Positions 31,801 through 43,800 of a stretch of 64,000 nucleotides of DNA are shown here, piece by piece; the stretch's first letter is position 1, and every line of letters starts with the position of its first letter. The notes under the pieces are model-generated. The model was not told the origin of the DNA. It saw only the letters and a list, made by a program, of their open reading frames with translations, and made no database searches. Source of the DNA: Nematopogon swammerdamellus. Its lineage: Eukaryota; Arthropoda; Insecta; Lepidoptera; Adelidae. The stretch is taken from the NCBI GenBank assembly GCA_946902875.1, contig OX336349.1, positions 19,553,891-19,617,890 on the forward strand, in the 5' to 3' direction. The position numbers were made by a program, and so were the translations under genes.

Positions 31801-34800
31801 CGCGTAATATATTATGGTACGAGTAACCTCCTTTTAATTTGTGCTGCCCTGGTACTAGCCGACGCTTGGGCCGATTGTGCCTCTCTATCGCTTGTTACGC
31901 GCTCTCGCTTGCACACACAGGCTCAGATGGAACGTGACACTTTTTCGTGTGTGCAGCCGGTGTTCATCAATTTATAAGACGTGACGTCATCACGTCAAAA
32001 AAAAAAATAGGCTAGGGTACGTTACCTTTCGACTGCCAGCGTGGTTACGATGCTCGCACAACCACACACCCTGCCAGGTGCCCAGGTTGAGCTTGCCGTC
32101 TGTGATGGGGATAGTGAGCGAGGAGCCCAGGAAGCACGCTTTTACGTGCGCAGGCTAACACACGCACACACACACAACACACACATTTCATTATCTCATT
32201 TATACATGTATTGTATTGTACTGTTTATTGACCATTGTACCGTATGGGGCCGGTACTTTAAAAGAATAGCCCCACTGCATCTCTCCCCGTGTATGTCGTA
32301 AAAGGCGACTAAGGGATATGACTCCCTTCTTATATCTATGTAGTTTGTGTTTTCCGTCCATTTCAGTGTAGCCGGCACGACCGAAGGGACCAACTGACGT
32401 GGCACCAAGTTCACCCTGTGTTATGGGCTGACATCACGGATGTTGTAGGTGATGTAGACAACCGGGTCTGTTTCCATAAAAAAAAAAAATCCTATGGCAG
32501 TTAGACTGCACTCGAACTTGTCACAATTTGTTCTATCCGGTTTGATTACACCCACGATGAAGAACCGACAAGAAACTTTGCAGGGTATTTTTTTTCACCT
32601 ATTATTACAAATACTTGAGTGAATTAGCCACGTAATAACACCGCTTACAGTCTATCAAAAAAACAGCTTGAGAGCAAGATAAAAAAAAATGTGACAGTTC
32701 TGAATACAAAGACTTATTAATTAAGTGTATCAGGTGTAAAGAGCCCATTGTCAAACTTTAATACTTTAATTTGTAACATAATTATGTTATTAAACATACT
32801 ACAATGTAGTATAATTGTCAAAAATTTAAATATATGAATATTACAAGCTGTGCCCGCGGCTCCGCCCGCTCTCATATTTCACTTCACTGCTAACCTCATA
32901 AGCTATTTAGCGTGATAGTAAGTAGCCTATAGTTGATGGGAAGAATCAAGCTATCCGTAGAATTTTGTTTTATTAAAATCGGTTCAGTGGTTCTCGAGTT
33001 ATAAGCGGACAGACAGACAGACAGAGAAAGCAGACGTTGGATTTTATTATAGGTATGAAAATATGAATATTATGATATACATGATGATCATCTATCAAAG
33101 ATTTTGGAAGGAGAGAAGATGTGTCATGAACGCCCACTCGTATCGGAACCGCTGTCGCCAGTTTCCAATCGCGTACAATCACAATTCACAGACACGAAAA
33201 CGCACGTACACACATTTGCACCAGCGATTTTTACCCAATCCAATGTGACAACAACTGAATGTGTTATAATTGGAGATTTTATCCATTCGCGAGTGTGTGA
33301 AATCGGAAAAAAAAAACTTAACCTCACTATATTTGTGCAGTGCAATGTTCAACTCACAATTTGGAATCAAAACAAAGGTCAGTAAGGTATATAATATTTG
33401 TAGAATTTTTTTTAACCATTACAACCATGTTAAATTTGCTATAGGTGGTACATTACATACATAGGTACATGGTTTTTACAAAGAAAAAATATTAGTTTTG
33501 ACCTTGTGTTATGTATGAATTGCGCCTGCGAATATTTCTAACATTTTACAGAGATTAGGTCAGTAAGGTACAATATATTTGTAGAAAATTTTGTTACAAT
33601 TACAACCATGTTAAGTATGATATAGGTGGTCATACATTGCTTCTACTGAAAAAAAAAATTTTTGTCCTTGCGTTACGAATTACGGCCGCGAATATTTCCG
33701 ACATTTTACGGAGATTAGGCGCGCGCCGAAACCTGATCGGTTAAATGACAATAGGAAAAAGAGCATTTATGTTAAATTTATGAAATTAACGCTGATTGAG
33801 AATCAAACCTAGACCTGAGACAACAGACACAAGACCTGACCCGACACAATGCCCGCATATATTTCTCTAAAATAAAAAAAATCCATTAAAATAAAGACAC
33901 ACCAGACAATACTATGGTTACACCACCACACCACCACTAGCAAACTAGCATATAAGTGTAAATATAATTTCAAGGTCAAAGAATCACCTATTAACAGCTA
34001 TTAGTACTATGTAAGTGGAAGAGTCGCCCTAGACGCGCGTACCTAGACCAGATCGAGCATGTGCTCAAAAGGGGTCAAGTGCGTAGTACCCGTAACCGAG
34101 CATGCATGAACAACATTATGAGAGTGGAAGAGGCGACAGAGGTGTGTGCAGGATCATGGTACGTGGAGATCCGTTGTCTCTGCCTACCGCACTGGGAAAC
34201 AGGCGTGACGCTATGTATGTATATAGTACTATTGTTCAACTATGACATTCAAACCAAAACAGGATAACATCTCATATGAATGAGAAGTGGAGGGAGAGTA
34301 CCCTAAAACAGCACCCTTGTTATGCCCATCCAATGTGGCAAAACCTTTAAGAGTCCTTTTATACCAAAAGCTCTGTTTGGTAAGGTTAAGGTTTGGTTCA
34401 ACTCAGTGGCGGCTGGTGACTTTAATGACCGGTAGTGCGCTAAGTACCTACCTACTTAAATACCTTTCCCAACACATTCCCGTCATGTTATTTTAAGATC
34501 GGGACTTCCGAATTTTTTAAACGCCTGTGTTTTATTATGTACGCACCTAGTATGAATATTCTCTCAACTCTCACTCTCAGACACTCAATGAGTTGCAAAA
34601 AACAAGAAAAAAAAAATCAAACAAGTTTTTTAACTCATTTTTAGTACCTTTATGAACACACAAATAGACCACAACACACTACTGCAGCTTTAAAAAAAAC
34701 AATCGTAATGTCCCAAAAATACTTAAAAAAAATATAAAAATAAAAGCATTTGAAAAGTAGGAATTGAACCCGGGATCACCTGATTGTAAAGCCTTACCTT

Positions 34801-37800
34801 TAACCAACGCTTAGGCAAATATCGGCACCATTAATTCACAGTATCACGTGACAGAAAGCACAAAACCTAACCATATCCCATTTGAAATATTTGTGCGCTA
34901 ACGGGTATGTGACATCACATGGCAGCGCGCTGACTCTAGGTAGACGGACTCGTGCAAAACGAATCGCTCGCGACGTGTCGCACGCGCGGCTATTCACGAT
35001 ATAGCATCCTTGTTTGGCGTTCGTGCGCCGCACGCAGAACTCCATTTCGGCCCATACTGTTTCTATGAAGTATCTGTCTCACGTGCCAGCGGTGTTTTGC
35101 CGATCCCTACACATTCAGTATGGGAAGCCTGCGTGCGTTTTCGATTCCGCACGGGGCGCGCGTTTACTCGCAAAAAAGTGCCTTGTGATCTATAAAATAA
35201 GGTCGAATTCACATTTGTATTTATTTGGAGAACGATCTTTATGGTTTTAATTTAGGTATGTTGTAAGATATTATTTATTTTGAGTGAAGTGAAGACTTCT
35301 CATGGTATGGTAGTGCGGTACACGAGCGCACTTTAGGACCAGCCGCCAGTGGTTCAACTATATTTTGTTGTTATATTATTGTAGAATAAGACCAGAAATG
35401 TAAGAAGAGAAGCTGACAAAATGATTGCTGTATGTATACAGACAGGGAGCACATAAGTTTAGGGGAGTCCCACTCCACTAAGCAATACAAGTAGATGAGA
35501 ATGGCATTTGATTGTGGTGGGAATACCGGCAAAAGGGAAATCACAGATTGATAAGTACTTATACTGTGGGCTTCCCAAATTAAATATGCTTACCCATCTT
35601 GGCTTGCATGTCATTTTCGTCGCGCGAAAATTTCCAGAATTTCGGCACGCCCGTAAACTCAAATATATCGTAAAATAATGAAGTCAGATCAATAAACTCT
35701 ATTTGCACTTATAGCCAATGAAATTATCCACAAACGAACAACTGAGGATTCAGTTATTTGGAAGCACAGAAATCCAAGATAAACCCAAACACGTTCAACA
35801 TTTTTTTCTGAATTTCTCTAACCTAAAATCGATCATTTCTCCATACAAATCATATACCAATGCGTAGGTGAAGAACGTTGATTTAAAATGCCAATAAACG
35901 TACATACATGGAACTTGTATCCAATCCACAAATAAAGAAAAATAAGGAACTTCAGTCAAAAATTACAAGATGTCAGAAAATATATTTTTATGTTTGAGTG
36001 CTGAATAGTTTTTAGGTTTGTTATATGCGAATGGAAAGGTTTTTTAATAATCTATCTAGAGCGATTTCTCATTCTAATAAGAAAAATTTATTAAACTGTG
36101 ACAATGAATATTTTTGATGCCACCCATCGGAAAAGAACCGATTAAAAAATGGTTTGGAAAAAGTTCACATTATTATGTTAGCCAAGTTGTAGGTTAAAGT
36201 ATTTAATTTCATCATGATTTTGCCTGCGCTAACTGTTGAACAAGATTCCTTTAAACGGCCAGAGAGACTTTAGTTTTCCCCAGTGAGCCATCCACCGCAT
36301 GAATCTATAATGACTGTGGCATAATTAATAGATAAGTGACTACCTCTGTCAACACAGACCGTTACATAGTTACAGCATAGGTTGTAAGCATGTTTAGTTA
36401 GGTATGCGTGTTTGTGGTGTATCCCAACAGTAGGATAGCGTTAGTTAGGATAAAAACTTGTTCTTTATAATAAAAAATTATCTAACCAGTGTTAGGAGTT
36501 CTATTTTCAGAGAGATAAGGACATGGTAACTTGTGGAATAATGTACGCGGTACAGTGCCGGACTTGTACTGTTCTTAAGTATAGGCCACTTGACTTTCGC
36601 CACCCGCGCAAAACATAAATAGCATAGAATAGGAGTATTACTAAGTCGCAATGGAGACTTAAAACCTTACCAACCTTACCCAAATGATATTTAGCATATA
36701 ATAGATCGAAAACTCTATCCACAAGTGACTTGCTAGAGTATTGCGTTCATAATCGCGCACAAACCTGACGGCTTACACTATACCAAAGCGCAAGTGTTAC
36801 TTATAATATTCTTTAGCGCCTTTAGAAATCTGCCGCCCCTAGGCCGCGGCCTATACGGCCTAATGGGAAATCCAAGACTGACGCGGTAGAAGGGCAGTAG
36901 TGAAGAGCGCGTTGGACTCACCATGTCGTCGGGTCCCTCGCACGAGTGCCGGTACGGGAGCCCCTCTGGGACTATCTTGTTGAGCATCATCTCCATGTCG
37001 TCCCGCACGTCCGGGTCCCAGCTCTCGTTGAGCGCGAGGCTCGCCGAAGTGTGCATGACTGCAAGCAGAGCGAGAGTTGAGCGGGCCGAGTGACAGGGGG
37101 GGGTGTGCGAGTGACAGGTGCGGTGCGGTACTCACTCTGGATGTGGCAGAGACCGACCGCGAACTGCGCGAGCTCCGGCACCTGCTTGAGGATCTCCTCG
37201 GTGACGAGGTGCACGCCGCGGTGCTGCGGCCGCAGGTTGAGCTTGCGCTGGAACCACGCCGAGCCGATCTGGATGCCTCGGTTCGAGGCCATGGTCGATA
37301 GCGGTTCGGTGGCTCGTGTGTGACCGCGCCGGCCGCCTCACATCACGCGCCGCGCGCTATCATGAGCGCCGCATGTCCGCTGAAGAGTGACGCCCCGCTC
37401 GAGCCGTTCGCGTTCTGTAACTCGGCGCTCCGCTCCACACCACTCGCCGCCTCACCGCACGCTCCGCGCCACCCTATTTTCTGCGGGAAGGTGAAACAGT
37501 CGTAAACGAAAGAGAAATACTATGTGGGGTTGCCATCGCGATCCGACCACGTTACATTTCACATCTCATTCATGAAATGATTAGGCGAATTTATAAAAAA
37601 ATCGTGGCTTTTATCCATATTAGTACTTGTTTGTTAGGTTAACCCTTTTGTTAGGGACTCAAAGGGTTAAATGGCTGTATGAATAAATTATTTTTTAAAA
37701 TTACAGATTGGTTCAATATTCAAAATTCAAAATTTAGATATTATTAGATAAATGATAACTTATTAGCTAAAGATGCGTTCAAGATTTGTGAAGTGAAATC

Positions 37801-40800
37801 GCTAATATTGCATTAAATTCCATCACAACAAATTAGAACAAATACACTTTAGTTTTGCATAACATCACAAAATGGTTTAAAATTGTTTGAGGATTTTTAT
37901 GTCCAAATGATTGACTTTTGAGGTTATAATAACTAATTGTCTATGGATGACAGCAGATTAACACATTATGGCAACATTTATAGAAATGCGGCAATTTGAA
38001 GTAAAAGCGCGGGTTATTTAAATTCGCCACCCTCCGACCTTCAACAGCACTCGCGTATTAGTGGCATCCGTTAGCGGAAGTTCTCAAAATCAGTTTACAA
38101 ATTGCACTGTTTATACTATTTTTATTCGCCAGAATTGGAATTACATGAAGCACGCACGGTACTTGTAGTTGTTGCAAACGCTAAAGGGAGTGCTTCTATG
38201 TAAATCGCGTAATTTGAGGTGCGGCCTCTCCGCCGCCACCCCGTCGGCCACACCTACTAAACGCAATTGGAACAATTAACGCCAGTCCCAATTGGTTCGC
38301 GTGTTCGCTTTTCACCAAATTTGTGCTTTCTTTTTTATATTTACATTTGAATTACGCCGTAGTGGCTGTTTTGCCGACGCACAAGATGGACATAATGGAG
38401 AATTATTTGACGAACGCGACGGAGCCCGAGTGGCTGGAGCAGCCTGTCCTCGGCAGTGTACGGGCCTGGCAGGTGATATTTCTAGCGCTGGGCGGTGTTA
38501 CCACTATCAGTGAGTGCCTATACTTGCCTCTAATTGGAGTGGTTTCCGTTGGTGTACTTAGTAAAACGTATCGACATACGTCGTCGTGTAGTACCTACGT
38601 ACATCATCATGGTTGCCTTCATTAGAATAACGAAAACTACGTATATACGTGCGAAAGATAGTGGTGTAGGTAGTGTAAAACAAACATTGCAAGCGAAAAC
38701 TCTGAAATGTTACTCGTAGTAGGTACGTACTGAAGAGCTCAAAATAATGTGTAATGGCGTTGTGTTAAAACGTGAATTTATAATAGCTATCTTTTTTTTG
38801 GTTTATGGGCTAATTAGGCGCGTCAGCTAGGTACCACTATACAATTTAATTTTTTTTTACTTATTTATTGCTATTTATATATCGTGTTGACCCTGTTATG
38901 AATGAAAATATACCAGAAATTTGGGCAAGCTGCATAAAATAACTTGAAACAAAATGCAGCAAGCTAAGCTTGGGAAAGTTAAAAAAAAAACATTCGAAAA
39001 AACCGACAATCTCTTTTCTCCAATCGCCAGTCGTGGTGCTATGCTGCTGCATCCGGTTCCGCGTGCCGCGAACCAAGCAGCAGATCGAGGCTGACTACCA
39101 GCGCCGCAAGATCACCAACAAGTTCCGCCAGCAGCTGGAAAAGATTCAGGACACCAAGATGGACTCCATGAGCTTGAAGGACGGTAACTATATGCAGTTC
39201 CTACTCGTAAAGCTGCGTATCCATTAGAGCAGACTCAGGTCGAGCAGCCTCGACTTGAAGCAAACTGAGGCTGCTCACTCTGAGGCATAGGCTCGAGGCA
39301 CGTTGCGGATCAATGTCAGGCGTGGACCAAGTGCACGCCTCGGACTGAGGCTTCTTTGAGCATGGCAAATAACCGACAAAATATGGCTCGGCCCGAGGTG
39401 ACGAATTTGCCTCATGGCGCGGCGTGCCTCAAGTTGAGGCAGCGTCTCCACTTGTGCGGCCTCTGGTCGAGCGACTGCCTCGCCCCGAGTTTGCCTCTAG
39501 TGGATACGTAGCTTAAGGCACGCGCGCCATTTCATTTTTGGTTTCCGTACCCCGTACGGAAGACTATTACTAAGCCTACAACGTCTGTCTGTCTGTCTGT
39601 CCGTCCGCTCGTTATGGCTGTAACTTTCGAACCGTAACAGCTAGCCGGTTGAAATTTTTACAGAATATACAGGATGTTATACAGGATATTATAAATCCTT
39701 ATCACTTCAATCGAAATTCCGTATACCGCGTCACATAGAATATAGTCACGGCTGAAAACATCAATCCCACAGACTAAAGACCTACGGAGACAAAACTATA
39801 ACACTAGACCTAGGACTCCGTAGACCACTCAGCTGGACCTTCATCATAGCTGACGTTAAACGACCAATTTGGGAGCAGATTTTCTCAAATCCAAGCAGCT
39901 GCTGGTTGACCTACATAACAAAAAGACTTATCGACGGAGTGACTAAACTATTTACGAACGGATATCAAGTCATCGATACGAGCACAACCTTACGCAGTTA
40001 CGCCTCATCGATACGAGTAATCCTTATCTTCGAGTAATACTGAATGAATTTTCCCGAAATCAGCCGGCCAGAATTACTCAAACTCGCCCCGAAACACAAC
40101 ATTCAACATCACATCTCTACACAAACGGACACCCGGTACACGAAAAAGTACGTCCACCAAAGCCGAGTTCGATAAAATGCTGGCGCTAGGAATATTTGTC
40201 GGCCATCCAAATCACCGTGGGCAAATCCTTTAAACATAGTTTCCTTTACAAGCATTTTCGAAGAAACGAGGTTCGCGCACGAGCAAGAACAAGACAATGA
40301 ACCAATGAACTCTCCACATTACGCAAGAAAGACAATATAAAATTGAAGCCGATATTATAAGACAAATATAACAAATTTTTTTTTTTTTTATGTAATCCGG
40401 TATGGGTTGCTAAGTTGGAGGGGCCGAAGCGCATGCTCCGACCAGCCAATATCACCTCCGAGACTTGCCGAGGTGCCATACCGGAGACTTCCCTGGATTG
40501 CTGACTTTACTGGACTAGAGGAGAACACAACCGAGGCTGCTATGCGGCCATCTTACATTCAGTACGGTGGTACCAACCCAGTCGGCTACAACTTGAGCCT
40601 ACCACCTAGTAAGGGGCAAGGGAAGGGACCTACAGTTTTACACCGGTTTAATTAAAAAACGATTACAAAAAACCACTAAAACTATAAACTAACTTATAAA
40701 TTATATATTTCCTCAAGGGGCGTCGTCCCCGGGATGGTTCCCAGGATGGCGGCGGCCGCTTTGCCCCTCTGTAGACTAACTCGTTGCCGGAAAATTTCCC

Positions 40801-43800
40801 CGTTCTGAAATATCCTAGTTATGTGTATGTAAGTATGTGTTTTTTGTGTGTTGTTAAGGCTCTGTGTTCCGTTATAATTTTTTCCCCATAATTGACCGCA
40901 TATGACCATGTATTCTCACTTACATGACACTGGCCAAAATGTCTAAAAAGACGATTGCCAATAAAATAAAAAATAATAATAATAACCATGCACTCGGTAA
41001 GCCACCCCGGGATAAAAGCCACGCAGCAGTTAATCGCGCAACGCTATTTCTGGAAAGGTATGAAAAGAGAAATCATGAGAGAATGAAAAATTCGTTAAGA
41101 CGTGCATGCCGTGCCAGCAAGCAAACATTATCAGGCACACAACCACGCCAATCGCGAGCTTTGCAAACGCCGCGCCGCTAGGTTCGAAGATGTACATATA
41201 GATATAGTAGGCCCATTGCCACCCATTGCCTAGCAGTCGAAAAAATATATCTACTCACCATGGTCCTGGGCTGGCCCGAAGCTTTCCCGCTGGGAGACAG
41301 ACAACAGACATGAAGGTCACACATGCAAAGGTCGCACGGGGGAGGACGAAACAGCCGCTTATGTGCTCCTGGGGTGCCCAGAGGCAGAGGTGGCGGAAGG
41401 CGTGGGCGACGTCTGCGACCGCCCACGGTCTCGCGGCCCAAGAGGCCTCGCGCCTCGAAAGTTCATGCAGCGGAAATCCATTTCGACAGTAAAAATCCAT
41501 AAAACCCATCCTCTAGTGCCACCAGAGAGGGCCTCGCAAAATGTATCTTGCCCACATCAAATTTAGGTCTTGCCCCGCCACAGCCCAGAGAGAGAGGAGC
41601 CGAACGAACGGTTCCAGTTTCTTGACAATGTGTTGAATGAGTCCCTGAAGCGTGGAAGCGACCGAGAAGGGTGCTCCGCTTGATGGAAGAGCTCGGATGG
41701 CTGGAGTAACACCACCCGAGAGTCAACGTACAACGGACTGCTTTGAGGTCTCTGTGCGGAGAATGGCCGGGCAGCAAGCAGCAACATAGCACCCAGCCAG
41801 ATCCGACAGGAAGTAGGCGCCATGGAACATGGGCGCAGTAGGTGGCAACAACTATGTTACCTATCTTTCCAAATTTCCCATTCAGATTTCCTTTCGAGCA
41901 GGTAATATCCACATGGTAACACTGACTTAGGGTCATTCCCGGGCTCTCGGCAATAGGTTTCCGTCACCTTGAATCAGCTAACACGAGTACCTAGCTATAC
42001 AAATAATTTAATTTGCATTTGGAAATCGTGCGAGTCGGCACCCACTTCACTTCTCCATCCGCACTCTGGAGTTAATGCTAGCAGATCCACACACTTCACA
42101 CCTACATATTTATTTATGTACTAACTGCGTTGCCCGCGGCTTCGCTCCCGTGAAACTCATATTTCAAAAGAACTTTAGTTAAGAAAGTTAGTACATAATG
42201 AAATTCATACAAGCGGCGGGTGGCCGAGTGGTTTGGGCATCGGCTTCTCATGCGAGAGGTCCGCGGTTCGAATCCCGTCGGCGTGTACCAATGAGTTTTT
42301 TCTGACGAAAAAATTTACGTGCATACCTACACCTGCTGCTTCACCGTTCGGAACCGGTGTAAAACTGTAGGTCCCTTCCTTTGCCCCTTACTAGGTGGTA
42401 GGCTCAAATTGTAGCCGACTGGGTTGATACCACCGTACTGGGTGTAAGATGGCCGCATAGCAGCCTCGGTTGTGTTCTCCTCTAGTCCAGTATAGCCAGC
42501 AATCCAGGGAAGTCTCCGGTATGGCACCTACCTTCTCGGAGGTGATATTGACTGGTCGGAGCATGCGCTTTAGCCCCTCCAACTCTGCCACCCATACCGG
42601 ATTACATAAAAAAAAATAAAAAAAAATACATAAAGTAAGTTTAGGTAAACGATAAACCGTCGTCAGCCTCGATAGCTCAGTGGTGCAGACAGTCGACTGT
42701 CGCTATTGATGGTTAAAAGCAACGCTGAGCGCGGTCAGTACTTGGATGGGTGACCGCTAGACCGTTGGCGGTTGAACGTGGTTCGGATTCCAAGTGAACT
42801 GTAGGTCCCTTCCCTTCTTACCTTACTTGGTGGTAGGGTTCAACCCGCCCGGTTTGGTCCCACCACACTGAATGAAACGTCGTTCGAAACGGCTATGTAA
42901 ATAGTTTGTGTTTTCCGTCCAGTTCAGTGTAGCCGACATTACGATCGAAGGGAAGCACTGACATGGCACCTAGTCCACCCGGTGCTATGGGCTGACATCA
43001 CGGATGTTGTAGGTGATGTAGCCAACCGTGTCAGTTTCCATTTCGTGCTAGATCCAACACTGAGCCATACTGAGCTCTTGAGTAAAGAAATGAATGAATG
43101 AATGAAATATGTCGCTGTCTACCTACTAAAAATCTACCTACCTAATCTATACATAATAATAAAATCGTAAAGTTAAAAAAGTCTGTTCATTGAATATATT
43201 AGGAAAAAAAAGTCAGGCGTCTTAAAATGAGACACTGAACATGTGAGAACAGTTTTTAAAATTCTAGTTACTTACTTTCTTCGAGGAGTTTTTTTTTATG
43301 GAAAGTGACACGGTTGGCTACATCACCTACAACATCCGTGATGTCAGCCCATAACACCGGGTGAACTAGGTGCCATGTCAGTGCTTCCCTTCATTTCATG
43401 TCGGCTACACTGAACTGGACGGAAAACACAAACTATTTACATAGCCGTTTCGACCGACGTTTCGCTCAGTGCGGTGGTACCAACCCGACCGGGATAAACC
43501 CTACCACCTAGTAAGGCAAGAAGGAAAGGGACCTACAGTTTAACGTGGAATCCGAACCACGGTCAGCCTGCAACGGTCAAGCGGTCACCCATCCCAGCAC
43601 TGACCGCGCTCAGCGTTGCTTAACAACAGTCGACTGACCGCACCACTGATCTACAGACAGAGGCTGACGAATTTCCTTTACCTTATCCCTTAGTCGACTT
43701 TTACGACATGCGACGGGGAGACATGCAGGGGCTATTCTTTTTAAGTACCGTCTCCCCACACTGTACAGTTTTAAGTACCTGCTCGAAACTGCGCGTATAG

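Noticed and set aside
31720..31977. 85-codon plus-strand frame containing MRVIYYGTSNLLLICAALVL, which looks like a signal peptide.
   Set aside because: It lies in an intron of the YjbQ gene beside SINEs, has no supporting splice sites or mature peptide, and the GACGTGACGTCATCACGTC end looks repeat-derived.
37077..37341. Several GC-rich open frames on the plus strand and shifted frames around the YjbQ first exon.
   Set aside because: They are shadows of the well supported minus-strand exon.
41463..41936. 157-codon minus-strand frame, the longest uninterrupted one in the window.
   Set aside because: It is antisense to a LINE remnant and shows no protein family signal or codon bias. Length arises by chance from GC content.
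42213..42290. A convincing tRNA-like sequence with A and B boxes.
   Set aside because: It continues into a SINE body and poly-A tail and has many degenerate relatives in the window, so it is a SINE head and not a tRNA gene.
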